Notes under the pieces: generated by a model
Seen by the model: the letters and a program-made list of their open reading frames with translations, nothing else
Database searches by the model: none
What the model was told of the DNA's origin: nothing
Shown: piece by piece, positions 32,537 to 41,807 of the stretch
Position numbering within the stretch: position 1 is the first letter of the stretch
Layout of the letters: the number at the start of each line of letters is the position of its first letter
Program-made: the position numbers and the translations under genes
Assembly (NCBI GenBank): GCA_965651905.1
Contig: CBFGUG010000010.1
Location: 1-64,000, forward strand
Length of the DNA: 64,000 nucleotides
Direction: 5' to 3'
Source: SZUA-265 sp965651905
Lineage (GTDB): Bacteria > Myxococcota_A > Polyangia > Polyangiales > Polyangiaceae

Positions 32537-33883
32537 GTGGGCAAGAAAAGCAGTCGCGACCGAAACTCAGCAGCAAGACGCGTAGTCATCGTGGGCGGAG
32601 GTTTCGCAGGATTGAGTTGCGCCAAGCGGCTGGAGCGACGAGCCAAGTCCGGCAAGTTGGAGGTGATGCTGATCGACCGCCGCAACCATCACCTATTCCA
32701 GCCGCTGCTCTACCAGGTCGCCATGGCGGGACTCAGCCCCGCCGAAATTGCCGCCCCCATCCGCGGCCTGTTGCGCGCAGGGGACGGAGTCGAGGTGTTG
32801 CACGCCGAGGTCGAGAGCATCGACCTCGACGCTCAGCTGGTGCATACCAACCGCGGCGACAAACACTACGACTACTTGTTGCTTGCTGCAGGCGCGCAAC
32901 ACTCCTACTTCGGGCACAGCGAGTGGGAACCCTTCGCTCCGGGCCTCAAGACGCTGGAACAAGCGACGGAAATCCGGCGTCGTGTGCTCACGGCCTTCGA
33001 GCGCGCGGAATCCGAAACTGACCCCGCGGAGCGCAAAGCGCTACTCACCTTCGTGGTCGTGGGCGGCGGTCCCACGGGGGTCGAGTTGGCGGGCGCGATC
33101 GGCGAGATGAGTCGCTTCACGCTGGCGCGCGACTACAGCAACATCGACCCCAAGTTGACTCGCGTGATCTTGGTCGAGGCGGGGCCCCGCATTCTGCCTT
33201 CGTTCACACGGCAGCTGTCCGAACGCGCGACGCGTGATTTGGAGAAACTGGGCGCTGTGGTTTGGACAGAAAGCCGAGTCACTGGCGTGGACGCGGCGGG
33301 CGTTCAGCTCGGCGAAGAGCGCGTCTCCGCGCGGACCGTGCTGTGGGCTGCAGGTGTTCAAGCTTCTCCACTCGGGCAGGCATTGGGTGCCCAGGTCGAT
33401 CGCCAGGGTCGGGTCCCAGTGAAGGCAGATCTCACTCTGGAAGGTCACCCCAACGTGTTCATCGCTGGCGACCAAGCTCGTTTCGTACCAGGTGAACAAC
33501 CCAGCTCAGACCAGAGCAGCTCGACGGCGGAGAGGTCCGATTCTGCTCAGCCGCTGCCAGGTGTTGCGACCGTGGCGCTACAACAAGGGCGCTTCGTGGC
33601 CGACGCCATCCTCGCCACGGAGCACGAGAAGCCTCGCGGCAGTTTCAGTTATTGGGACAAGGGCCAGCTCGCCACGATCGGACGCAGCCGGGCCATACTG
33701 CAGAGCGGTAACCTGAGGCTCGCGGGCTTTCTCGCGTGGGTGGCCTGGCTGTTCGTGCACATCTACTACCTGAGCGGCTTCAAGAACCGCTTGTTCGTGC
33801 TCTTGCAGTGGGCGTGGTCGTACGTGACTTTCGCGCGTGGCGCGCGGCTCATCACCGAGCGCCGTTGGCGTTCGTACAACTGA
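32537..33883 (+). CDS. Type II NADH dehydrogenase (FAD-dependent NAD(P)H:quinone oxidoreductase)
   Basis: The GTG at 32537 has an AGGAGG at good distance, giving 449 residues, the usual family length. FAD binding is shown by VVIVGGGFAGLSCAKRL (Rossmann GxGxxG) near the N-terminus; NADH binding by FVVVGGGPTGVELAGAI, and the second FAD contact by NVFIAGDQARF. HHLFQPLLYQVAMAGLSPAEIAAPIRG is typical of NDH-2. The C-terminal hydrophobic stretch FLAWVAWLFVHIYYLSGFKNR is the membrane-binding part. It oxidises NADH and reduces quinone without pumping protons, at the inner membrane. Ser/Thr-rich insertion (SSDQSSSTAERSD) before the last third is unusual. Confidence 0.92.
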   Translation: MGKKSSRDRNSAARRVVIVGGGFAGLSCAKRLERRAKSGKLEVMLIDRRNHHLFQPLLYQVAMAGLSPAEIAAPIRGLLRAGDGVEVLHAEVESIDLDAQLVHTNRGDKHYDYLLLAAGAQHSYFGHSEWEPFAPGLKTLEQATEIRRRVLTAFERAESETDPAERKALLTFVVVGGGPTGVELAGAIGEMSRFTLARDYSNIDPKLTRVILVEAGPRILPSFTRQLSERATRDLEKLGAVVWTESRVTGVDAAGVQLGEERVSARTVLWAAGVQASPLGQALGAQVDRQGRVPVKADLTLEGHPNVFIAGDQARFVPGEQPSSDQSSSTAERSDSAQPLPGVATVALQQGRFVADAILATEHEKPRGSFSYWDKGQLATIGRSRAILQSGNLRLAGFLAWVAWLFVHIYYLSGFKNRLFVLLQWAWSYVTFARGARLITERRWRSYN

Positions 33884-34009
33884 GTGCGGTTCCGATCTGT
33901 TGTGGCCCGCGTCGCAGCTTGTCGCGGCGCAACGATTTCAGTTACTTGACAGCTTTTTCGGCGTCGTTCGTCAAACCCTCCGAACCCTACACTCCAACGG
34001 AGGTCACTC

Positions 34010-34203
34010 ATGAAGAACGAAGTCACGCTGTTCGGTTTCGCGCATCGCTCAGCCTCGCCGACTGCTTTCTGTACCCCATGGTCGAATTCGCGGTGAACAA
34101 GCTCGGAGGTGATACCCTCGAAGGGCTACCGAACCTCACGCGTTGGCGAAGCGCGATTGCGAAGCGCGACAGCATCGCGAACTTGAGCGACTCCACAAGC
34201 TGA
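34010..34203 (+). pseudogene. Glutathione S-transferase gene with large internal deletion
   Basis: The ATG at 34010 follows an ideal GGAGG and opens with MKNEVTLFGFA, a typical GST N-terminal strand. The frame is lost after a few codons; in another frame the DNA then reads LADCFLYPMVEFAVNKLGGDTLEGLPNLTRW and ends in IANL...TGA, the usual GST C-terminal end (SLADCFLxP...YPxLxxW). About 450 bases of a normal GST coding region are missing and the two ends are out of frame. The remnant lies ten bases before the sigma factor start, so the old ribosome-binding and promoter region may now serve that gene. Confidence 0.7.
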
Positions 34204-34212
34204 AAGCCCGAC

Positions 34213-35043
34213 ATGACTACTGACACGCTCTCTCTTTTGGACGACGCCAAAAAAGGTGACCGTTCGGCGTTCGACAGCCTGTTCGCCCAACACGTACCTA
34301 AGCTGCGAGGGCTCTTACGACGCCTCGTCGGACACCCCGACGACGTGGACGAGCTCGCACAACAGGCACTTCTCAACGCTTACGAAGGTCTGTCGGGGTT
34401 TCGCGGCGAGGCCAGCCCGGGCACCTGGCTGTGCTCGATTGGGGCTCGCTTGGCCGTCGACCATTTGCGTTCGCGCAAGCGCTGGAGAGAGCGTGCTCAG
34501 AGCATTTTCGCAGCGGAGGCTCTGAGCTCCCCGGAGCTGGGCGCCCAAGTCGGCGCCGCATTCTCCGATCCTCAATTCAGTTACGACGTCAGCGAGCACA
34601 TCGCCTACTGCTTCACCTGCGTCGGTCGCACGCTCGAACCCGAAGCGCAAGCAGCGCTCGTGTTGCGCGACGTGATCGGTATGACCAACGAAGAAGCGGC
34701 TCGTGCACTCGGGCTCAGTCACTCGGTTTTTCGTCACCAGCTCGGCGCGGCTCGGAACTCCATGCAACAGAGTTTCGAAGGGCTTTGCGCCCTCGTCAAC
34801 AAGCAGGGCGTGTGCTGGCAATGTTCTGGGCTGCGCTCAGTCATGCCAGAGGGTAAGCAAGGAGACGCTCCTCCAGCCACCTTGGACTGGCCGCGACGTT
34901 TACAAATAGTACGCGAAGCTCCCTTGGGTGAAGGCTGCTCCCAGTTGATGCACGATCTATTCTTCCGCCACACGGAGCAGCAAGAAGAAGAGCGGCGCGG
35001 CGAAGCCAATACGACGACCGACTGCGGCAAGACAGAGACCTGA
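34213..35043 (+). CDS. ECF sigma factor with Cys-containing C-terminal extension
   Basis: A 276-residue protein. Sigma region 2 is GDRSAFDSLFAQHVPKLRGLLRRLVG, DDVDELAQQALLNAYEGLSGFRG and TWLCSIGARLAVDHLRSRKRW; region 4 is LEPEAQAALVLRDVIGMTNEEAARALGLSHSVFRHQLGAARN. The chain then extends about 90 residues beyond the usual ECF length, with LCALVNKQGVCWQCSGLRSV, a CxxC-type pair, and a tail of CSQLMHDLFF and Glu/Arg-rich residues. Such extensions can act as built-in redox or metal regulators; there is no anti-sigma gene next to it. It follows the GST remnant, possibly once part of one stress operon. Confidence 0.85.
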   Translation: MTTDTLSLLDDAKKGDRSAFDSLFAQHVPKLRGLLRRLVGHPDDVDELAQQALLNAYEGLSGFRGEASPGTWLCSIGARLAVDHLRSRKRWRERAQSIFAAEALSSPELGAQVGAAFSDPQFSYDVSEHIAYCFTCVGRTLEPEAQAALVLRDVIGMTNEEAARALGLSHSVFRHQLGAARNSMQQSFEGLCALVNKQGVCWQCSGLRSVMPEGKQGDAPPATLDWPRRLQIVREAPLGEGCSQLMHDLFFRHTEQQEEERRGEANTTTDCGKTET

Positions 35044-35282
35044 CCAACAAGCACCGCGGTGCCAGGTGTGGAACACCTGACACCTCCTCACCTGTGGCCA
35101 GTGCGGTTCAGCTCACTGTAGCAGCTCCAGCACTCTGAGAAATCACTGCGGTCACAACCATCGGGACCTCAGCTACGAGTCGACGCGTTTTACTACTATC
35201 GCTTTCCCGTGATCGCACTAAGGTCTGGGGCGTGGTGGAACAGACGCAGCAAACCTCGCAGCTCCACGGCCGTGTAGCCGTG

Positions 35283-37013
35283 ATGCGGCAGATGTACGCG
35301 CTCGCAGCTCTGAGCTTGATGGCTTGCGCGAATGAAGGGCAGTTGCCCGAAGATGAAAACTCAGAAGAGCCGAACTCGGCTTCGCAAACCGAGCCTGACG
35401 CAGCAGTGCTCGACGGCGGCAGCGATTCACCCGCAACCGACGCGGGACCAAACGAAGGGTTCGGTGATGCCGCAGCTCAGGAGGCAGGCGCAGGCGCGCT
35501 CACCCCAAACCTCACGCCCATGCTCTCTGGCGGGCTGCGCACACAGCTGTGTCCATTTTATACGGATGAGCCGCTCGACATCATCGGTCAGCCGATCGCC
35601 GTGTGTGGGGAGAGCACGGTGCCGCTGTTCCACGACGCGCCAGAACGCGGCGACATCAAGATCTTCCTGAAGATCATCCCCGCTGAAGATCAAGAGAACC
35701 TGCGCGGGACTCTATGGCTATTGATGGGCGGACCTGGCTCGCCAGGAGCGCATTTGGAGCACCAGGCCCGCGAGATTCACGATCAGTTCCCGACGCTGGA
35801 CATCATCATCCCGGATCATCGCGGCGTGGGACGCTCGACGTACTTCGAATGCGAGGACTCCCGAGACAATAGCGGCGACTGGGTCTCCGACTGCGCCGCG
35901 GAGCTCGACGCAGAGTGGGGCGATGACGTTGCGGCGTTCAGCATCACCCAGGGCGCTCGTGACGTGCTGCTCATGGCTGACAAGTACCGCGGCGGCGAAC
36001 GGGAAGTCATCCTTTGGGGCGCCTCATACGGTGCCACCTGGGCGCAGCGCATCCTTCAGCTCGACGAGCAAGGGATCGTGAAGGCTGCAATCATGGACAG
36101 CGCCGCTACCGCGACCCCTGAGACGACCCTAGCCGACAACATGTTGAAGGTAGCTGAGTCGGGTGACACGTTATTCGAGGCGTGTCTCGCAGATGAACAG
36201 TGCACGGAGCGACTCGGACCCGATGCCAAGGCGCGCGCTCTTGCGATACTCGCTGACTTGTGTGAGCCACTGAACGGCGAGTACCGAGGGCGGAGGTGGT
36301 TTCAGAGCATGCTCTCGGGCGCAATGCGGGGTTGGGACAGCTTGCGGCTCGTGCCACCCCTGATTCATCGCGCGGGTCGCTGTGACGACGACGACGTGCG
36401 CTTCATCGAACGATTCTTTCGGGAGCAGAGCTCCTCAGGCGGCCGCAGCAGCTACGAAAGCGCGCCACGATCGACGGCCCTCTTGTACACCATCATCTTT
36501 TCGGAGCTCGTGCCGTCCGCCAGCACAGTCGAGGAGCTGCGTGCCGCTGGTGAAACATCGGTGTTCGCCGATCTCGTCGGCGCAGAAGATCTGGCAGTGG
36601 GTTACGACGTGTGGCCCACCTACCCCCGCGACGAATACATGTTCGAGCTGGCGGACACCGAAACCAACCTGTTAATCCTGCACGGCGGGCTCGACACTCA
36701 AACGCCGCCGAGCATGGGACGCGACATGGAGCGTCACTTCACCGCAGACAATCACCAGTACTTCTATTTTCCGCTGGGTACCCACGGCGTGTACTGGGGT
36801 AGCCACACCGCAGATCGTCCTGCGCGTTTCGGGCCGATCGATCCCAACGACCGCTACTCGTGCGGTCAGCACCTAGCGTGGCAGTTTCTCGACGATCCGG
36901 GCCGCCCCGTGGACGCAAGCTGCGTCGAAAGCGCGCCGCCCATCGAGTTCGGCACCAATGCAGACACGCTATTCGATCTGGCCGGACACGACGACCCGTG
37001 GGACAACCCCTGA
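35283..37013 (+). CDS. Lipoprotein alpha/beta hydrolase (tripeptidyl-aminopeptidase-like)
   Basis: The ATG at 35283 gives a signal peptide with lipobox SLMAC (Cys about 15). After an acidic Asp/Glu/Ser linker, the hydrolase domain shows GTLWLLMGGPGSPG (oxyanion region), IIPDHRGVGRSTY, and VILWGASYGATWAQ with nucleophile Ser in GxSxG. NLLILHGGLDTQTPP supplies the Asp and PLGTHGVYW the His. This is the arrangement of secreted tripeptidyl aminopeptidases (S33). About 576 residues. It would hydrolyse peptides at the cell surface or in the periplasm. Single transcription unit, convergent with the membrane protein gene at 37160. Confidence 0.8.
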   Translation: MRQMYALAALSLMACANEGQLPEDENSEEPNSASQTEPDAAVLDGGSDSPATDAGPNEGFGDAAAQEAGAGALTPNLTPMLSGGLRTQLCPFYTDEPLDIIGQPIAVCGESTVPLFHDAPERGDIKIFLKIIPAEDQENLRGTLWLLMGGPGSPGAHLEHQAREIHDQFPTLDIIIPDHRGVGRSTYFECEDSRDNSGDWVSDCAAELDAEWGDDVAAFSITQGARDVLLMADKYRGGEREVILWGASYGATWAQRILQLDEQGIVKAAIMDSAATATPETTLADNMLKVAESGDTLFEACLADEQCTERLGPDAKARALAILADLCEPLNGEYRGRRWFQSMLSGAMRGWDSLRLVPPLIHRAGRCDDDDVRFIERFFREQSSSGGRSSYESAPRSTALLYTIIFSELVPSASTVEELRAAGETSVFADLVGAEDLAVGYDVWPTYPRDEYMFELADTETNLLILHGGLDTQTPPSMGRDMERHFTADNHQYFYFPLGTHGVYWGSHTADRPARFGPIDPNDRYSCGQHLAWQFLDDPGRPVDASCVESAPPIEFGTNADTLFDLAGHDDPWDNP

Positions 37014-37159
37014 GCGCCACTGCCGCACGCGGCCAGTGAACTGGTTGCCCTCGAGACGCTGAACGTCGGTCTGATTGCGTATCAAGGAACGCGCCCATGC
37101 GCGCGACATGTCAGCGAAGCCGCGTGTCGAGCTGGGTGGCTGCGCGTTTTCGATGCGAC

Positions 37160-38905
37160 TCAGGGCTGGGCGATGTCCCACTTCGGGCGACGCCACGTGG
37201 AGCGAAAGTCCACTTCGCTCCTCTCGAACGCACGCTGATCGGCTTCACTACCCTCGAAGTAGGCAACGAAGTCTAACTGGCGAGCGTCAGTGTCCGCCTC
37301 CTGATCGTATTTGCGAGCGATATCGTTGGGGGGCAGCACGAGGCGCCCACTCGTGGTCACCAGCGAGAACGTGACGCCGTCTTTGCCGGGCGCGGGTTGT
37401 AAAGCTTTGAACACCAGCTCCGAACACACCACGCTCTCGTCCGTCACGAAGTCGAAGTTGTAATCGTAAGGCTTGCCGTAGTGTTCGAACGCCCGCACGA
37501 TAGACGCCAGCTTGTCCTTCTTCTGCAGCTTCGGGCGAAGCGCAGCCACGTAGTCGGCGTTCGCGCTGTACTCCAGCGAATGTAAAACGACACCCTCTCC
37601 CACCGCTTCGATCACTCGAATCGGATCGTCGTGGGGATCCAGGCTGCGGTAGGCAGCAAATGCGTCAGGATAACGGCGCGAAAGAAACTCGCTAGGCGGC
37701 ACGCCGTCGGTCGCCTCCAGCGCCTCACCATCGAAGTACTCGTCGAGTTCCGCAGGCGTTCCGAGATAAAACGCGGCGTGTGGCCAGAAGCCTGGCAGCC
37801 CCACGTTGGTCACGTACCAGTTGCGGCGCTCGAGCAAGATGTCTGCAGGTTCGAGCCGCGCGTGAAGCTCGGCTAGCTCGAGTTTGCCTACGAAGTTACC
37901 TCGCTTGGTCGTGCGAATCTCGCTGATCGCGACGGCGATTCCCTTCTGCAGAGGAAACCACGCTCGAAAGCCCGCTTTCTCCAAAGTGTCGAGAGGGCGA
38001 TCGACCAGCACGTCTGGATTTTCGCCCAGCGCAACCGTCACCTGCTTGGCGACCTCTCGCGTGCCACGCATCAGTGCCGCGTCTGCGTCCGACAGCTTAC
38101 CGAGCTTGTCCAAATACGTGGCGTACGCGAACCCAGCCTGAAGGCGCAGTAAGTTGTCAGGACGAGTCAGACCCCGACGAAAGTGAAAATACGTATCACC
38201 GCCTAGCCCGAGCGGCTGATTGGGTTCATCCAGCCAAGTCTCGACGTTGCGATTGCCATCGATGGCCTTGGCCAACGCCAAACCATGATGCAGCTGCCTG
38301 ACCAGGGCGGCGTAGCCGATCAAGAACGATCGCGCGTTCAGCTCGGGATACTCGAGCGCGTTGATCTGATAAAAATACTTGTGCGCCTGCAGTAGCTGAT
38401 CGAGTTCGACTGCGTAGTCGAGATAACTCGCCCACGCGCTGCTGACATCGAACTTTGCGTTGGCATCGGTGCTGACCCCCCGCGCGAGGACCGCCGTCAG
38501 TTCACGTAAAGCCCGCTCTTGCCCGACCGACGCGTGCACCACTCGCGCGCGGTCGCGTTCGACGCGCAGCTCCACCTGCTCGAGATCCGCCCGCAGAAAC
38601 GGAGCCGCACCAACGGGAAACAGCACCAACATGGCCGCCCCGAACACGCTGAGTGCCACGCCAGCCGTGACGTGGGGCCAGTAGTTTGTCAGCAGTCCTT
38701 TCAACGTCAGCTTCCCCACGCTGAAGTGACGCCTGACCCTGGCGTGTTTGCGAATCGCGAATATCAGTAGCGCCCAGCCAGCCAGGTAGAGCGCGAGCGC
38801 GAGCCAGCGCGAGTGCGGGTCCATCACCCGCAACATCAGCACGGCAAACGCAAGCACAGGAAGGATCAGGCTAGCGAAATAGGCAGAGCCGATACGCTTT
38901 CTCAT
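37160..38905 (-). CDS. Membrane protein with YiiX-type papain-like hydrolase domain
   Basis: A 581-residue protein with three N-terminal membrane segments (FASLILPVLAFAVLML, WLALALYLAGWALLIFAI, GVALSVFGAAMLVLFPVG) and a long helical region. In the C-terminal third, LEPADILLERRNWYVTNVGLPGFWPHAAFYLG and NFDFVTDESVVCSELVFKALQ are the permuted papain-fold motifs of the YiiX/YebB branch of NlpC/P60 enzymes: His first (PHAAFYLG), Cys second (VVCSELV). The enzyme probably cleaves an amide or ester bond in lipids, peptides or peptidoglycan, on the outer face. It is the last gene of a minus-strand set (51 bases after the lipoprotein gene). Confidence 0.75.
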   Translation of the reverse strand: MRKRIGSAYFASLILPVLAFAVLMLRVMDPHSRWLALALYLAGWALLIFAIRKHARVRRHFSVGKLTLKGLLTNYWPHVTAGVALSVFGAAMLVLFPVGAAPFLRADLEQVELRVERDRARVVHASVGQERALRELTAVLARGVSTDANAKFDVSSAWASYLDYAVELDQLLQAHKYFYQINALEYPELNARSFLIGYAALVRQLHHGLALAKAIDGNRNVETWLDEPNQPLGLGGDTYFHFRRGLTRPDNLLRLQAGFAYATYLDKLGKLSDADAALMRGTREVAKQVTVALGENPDVLVDRPLDTLEKAGFRAWFPLQKGIAVAISEIRTTKRGNFVGKLELAELHARLEPADILLERRNWYVTNVGLPGFWPHAAFYLGTPAELDEYFDGEALEATDGVPPSEFLSRRYPDAFAAYRSLDPHDDPIRVIEAVGEGVVLHSLEYSANADYVAALRPKLQKKDKLASIVRAFEHYGKPYDYNFDFVTDESVVCSELVFKALQPAPGKDGVTFSLVTTSGRLVLPPNDIARKYDQEADTDARQLDFVAYFEGSEADQRAFERSEVDFRSTWRRPKWDIAQP

Positions 38906-38955
38906 GAGGCGCAGAGGGTAACAAATCCGACAGCGGAACCAAACACCGACGCGAC

Positions 38956-40236
38956 TCAGTCCCGCAGCCAGCGCTCGCTACTCAAAGCCAGCAGACTCTT
39001 CGGAGGCACGCTGAAAGAGCGCTGAGCTCGCTCGTCGAGTACCTGCAGCACGGTGGTGGTGCGGTGCCCTGGAAGCTGCGCAGGATGACGTCGGCCCTGG
39101 TCCAGATGAGCCCGGATGATCACGGTTTCGTCTGACGTCGGCAACGCTGACAGGTTGTTGGCCCATGCGCCCCAAGTGCGCCGATCGCCCAACAGGTATT
39201 GCTCGACGTTCGAAACGTAGAACGCCCCCACCGCCAGCTGTTGCCGCCGCAACTCCTCAGCCACCGCGCTCAGCGCGTGTTTGCCTGCGAAGTCTCCCAC
39301 GACGGGGATGACGCGATTGTCTTGCTGGAGCTGCTGGATGTAGCGAAACGCGTCTTCAGTATCGAGAAACCCGCCGAACTTGCCGCTCCGATCACGACTG
39401 AGCAACAGCTCATCGAGCGCGGGATAGATTCTCGTCGAGTTGTTCGTCAGGTCGAAGGCCAGCGCCAACTGCCCGCGAAAGAACGCTTCGTGCGCGCGAC
39501 GTAGCTGCGCCAAATCCTCGACGTTCAAGTGCAGGCCGTTGCCTTTCGTCAAGTGTTCGACGAGCTCGCGGTGGCCCCGCTCGAACTGTGCAGGCGTTGG
39601 AACGGCACTCGCGACTGCAGCCAGCACCTCACGCACAGTAGCTTCAGGCGCGGGCTCTTCTCGACTATCCCAGGGGCGCGACAAGAGCAGCGCCAAGAAA
39701 TGCGCGCGACCACGAGCTCGTTCGAACGCCGCTTTGTAGAGCAAATGCAACAACAGGTTGGCGCGCCGGATGTCGATGATGATCGCCAGCGCGGGCCGCG
39801 TCAGTGCGATGTACGAAAAGTTCTGCTCGGGCCCGACGCCCAAGTACGCGCGCCCTTCCGCAACGTGACGCCTGAGCCCGGCGGCTACCTGCAAGTAAGA
39901 CGTCTCGTTCGACACGTAGTTGTCTGAGATGAACTCGCCGTCGGGTTCGGACAGCTGCTCGATCAAGCGAGCGAATTCCGCCTTGTCGATGCGCCCGTGT
40001 GAGCGGACACCCGCAGCCGCCTCGCCGAGAGCGTGAGCTGCCGTGCCCTGAGCGCGCTCACCCTCGAGCGCAGGTGCGCCACTGGCTCGGGGGTCGCCCG
40101 CGGCGGAAGGCTCACTCGCGACGAGATTCGAGTCGATGGTTCGGGTTTGTTCTTCCCTAGACGATTGCGCGTCACTCTTGCATGCGAGCGCGACGAGAAG
40201 CGAAAGCGCGATACACGTCAAGCTGGAAGGCCGCAA
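38956..40236 (-). CDS. Conserved lipoprotein resembling the LIC_10091 family
   Basis: The start is uncertain. A TTG at 40236 gives a classic signal peptide with lipobox VALAC; a GTG at 40320 gives a longer N-terminus. About 426 residues from the TTG. After an Ala/Ser/Glu linker come conserved-looking segments FISDNYVSNETSYLQVAAGL, YLGVGPEQNFSYIALTRP, AIIIDIRRANLLLHLLYKAAFE and VIPVVGDFAGKHALSAVAEELRR, which I associate with the LIC_10091-like group, often said to have a methyltransferase-like fold, though I cannot confirm this. Placed between the PLP enzyme and the YiiX-type membrane protein on the minus strand with short gaps, so it is probably in one operon. Confidence 0.55.
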   Translation of the reverse strand: MRPSSLTCIALSLLVALACKSDAQSSREEQTRTIDSNLVASEPSAAGDPRASGAPALEGERAQGTAAHALGEAAAGVRSHGRIDKAEFARLIEQLSEPDGEFISDNYVSNETSYLQVAAGLRRHVAEGRAYLGVGPEQNFSYIALTRPALAIIIDIRRANLLLHLLYKAAFERARGRAHFLALLLSRPWDSREEPAPEATVREVLAAVASAVPTPAQFERGHRELVEHLTKGNGLHLNVEDLAQLRRAHEAFFRGQLALAFDLTNNSTRIYPALDELLLSRDRSGKFGGFLDTEDAFRYIQQLQQDNRVIPVVGDFAGKHALSAVAEELRRQQLAVGAFYVSNVEQYLLGDRRTWGAWANNLSALPTSDETVIIRAHLDQGRRHPAQLPGHRTTTVLQVLDERAQRSFSVPPKSLLALSSERWLRD

Positions 40237-40336
40237 CGCGCGTTGCCGCAGCTCGACGTGCGGCTTGACGCGCAGACCATCGCCATGCAGCCGAGTAGCG
40301 TACGCGCGACGCCGTCGCACCGCTCGCGTCGAGCGC

Positions 40337-41602
40337 TCAGCGTGCACGCAAGTATCCCCTGAGTGCCGCAGGCACTCGCTCGTCTGCGTTCTCGGCGCGC
40401 GGCAGCGGATGCGAGTTGTGCGAGTTCCAGAACAACACGACCTCATTTTCCAAAGCTGGGGCGTCATCGATCAGCGCGGCCAAAGCCTTACCCGTGTAGG
40501 TCGTCTCGAGTTGCAGGTGCGCGAGCCGTTTCGCCTGAGCGACCGCGCGCTGGCTGGCAGCGGTGGAGCGCGCGTAACCTCTTCCGAGTTGAGTGCCATC
40601 GATGCGCACCGACGCTTGCTCGAAGGTCATCGTGGGAAAACTCGGGTCGCGGGCGCGGATGTACTCGACCGTGGCTCGAAACTGCTCCGCAAACGCGCTG
40701 GGTGACGACGTGGCCGGGTTGGAAACGCGCACCGCCACTACCATCGTGGGACGTTTACACGCGACCAGCCCGATCGCCAGCCCCACGGCGCTGCCCATCG
40801 TGCCCATCGCCATGTAAATCCGCTGCGGCTCGGGAAGCAGCCCTTCACGAATCTGTGCGTCCAACTCGAACGCCGCATTGACGAACCCGAGATTACCCAG
40901 TGGCGTCGAGCCGCCCATCGGAATCGGGTACGCTTGCATCGATTGCGCGGCGGCTGCCGCTTCGTCTTGGCTCCCCACTGAGCGCAGCTCAGCGCCAAAC
41001 GCGACGTCCGCGAGCAGGTTGTCACGCACCTGTGGCGAGCTTTTCTGCGGGAGCAACAGCAGGCTTGCCTCGAGTCCCACCCGCGGCGCGTGCGCGGCAG
41101 TGGCTACCGCCTGGTTCGACCCCACGCCGCCCCACGTGACCACGCGCTCAAACCCCTGTTGCTTCGCCTCACCGAACAGGAACTCCAACTTGCGGGGCTT
41201 GCCTCCGCCGTAGACTGGTGCGCTCAGATCATCACGTTTCACATACAGACCACCCAGGCCGAGTGCTGACTCGAGACCTGGAGCCCGTTCCACTTTCGTG
41301 GGCACTTCGGCGAGCCGAACCCAAGGCAACTCGGATGCTAGGGTCGGATAGCGGCGAAACAGTGGAATGGAGAAATCAGCGCCACCAACCGTCCCCGCGT
41401 CACGCTCGCCGATTGCCGCGGGCGGCGCGGCTTCCGTGATGGTCGCGTCCTTCGTTTCGACCCGAACGCCACTCCGCGTGGCCGCCGCTGACACCCCGTT
41501 CATCACCGACTCTCCTCCTGCGCCGTGCTGCGATGGGCAACATGACCAGATACATCCGATGAAGACGACGGCCCAGCGCATCCGCCCCCAAACGTCGCAC
41601 AT
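40337..41602 (-). CDS. PLP-dependent ACC deaminase/D-cysteine desulfhydrase-like protein with lipoprotein-like signal
   Basis: From the ATG at 41602, about 421 residues. The N-terminus (MCDVWGRMRWAVVFIGC) looks like a lipoprotein signal, followed by a Ser/Ala/Thr linker. The enzyme part then shows LYVKRDDLSAPVYGGGKPRKLEFLFGEA, with the PLP Lys in GGGKPRK, WGGVGSNQAVATAAHA, MGTMGSAVGLAIGL and TTYTGKALAALID. This is the fold type II group of ACC deaminase and D-cysteine desulfhydrase. The usual GGNK reads GGGK here, so substrate choice may differ. PLP enzymes are normally cytoplasmic, so an exported lipid-anchored one is unusual; if the start is instead internal the protein would be soluble. 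Confidence 0.75.
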   Translation of the reverse strand: MCDVWGRMRWAVVFIGCIWSCCPSQHGAGGESVMNGVSAAATRSGVRVETKDATITEAAPPAAIGERDAGTVGGADFSIPLFRRYPTLASELPWVRLAEVPTKVERAPGLESALGLGGLYVKRDDLSAPVYGGGKPRKLEFLFGEAKQQGFERVVTWGGVGSNQAVATAAHAPRVGLEASLLLLPQKSSPQVRDNLLADVAFGAELRSVGSQDEAAAAAQSMQAYPIPMGGSTPLGNLGFVNAAFELDAQIREGLLPEPQRIYMAMGTMGSAVGLAIGLVACKRPTMVVAVRVSNPATSSPSAFAEQFRATVEYIRARDPSFPTMTFEQASVRIDGTQLGRGYARSTAASQRAVAQAKRLAHLQLETTYTGKALAALIDDAPALENEVVLFWNSHNSHPLPRAENADERVPAALRGYLRAR

Positions 41603-41807
41603 CGCTCGATGATTCCAAGCGGGGTCACGACAGCACCAGTGAACCAGCGCAGCACATGACGTCACGCTTGCAGTATCACCATCGAGTTCCGCGCATCGGG
41701 GTAGCCGGACCCGGCCGTGTGCGCCCTGCGGGCCAACCAGCAAGACCCGTGCTGGCAGCCGCGTGTTGTCGATTGCGGCCATCTGCGCGCCTGGCTACGC
41801 TCGCGGC

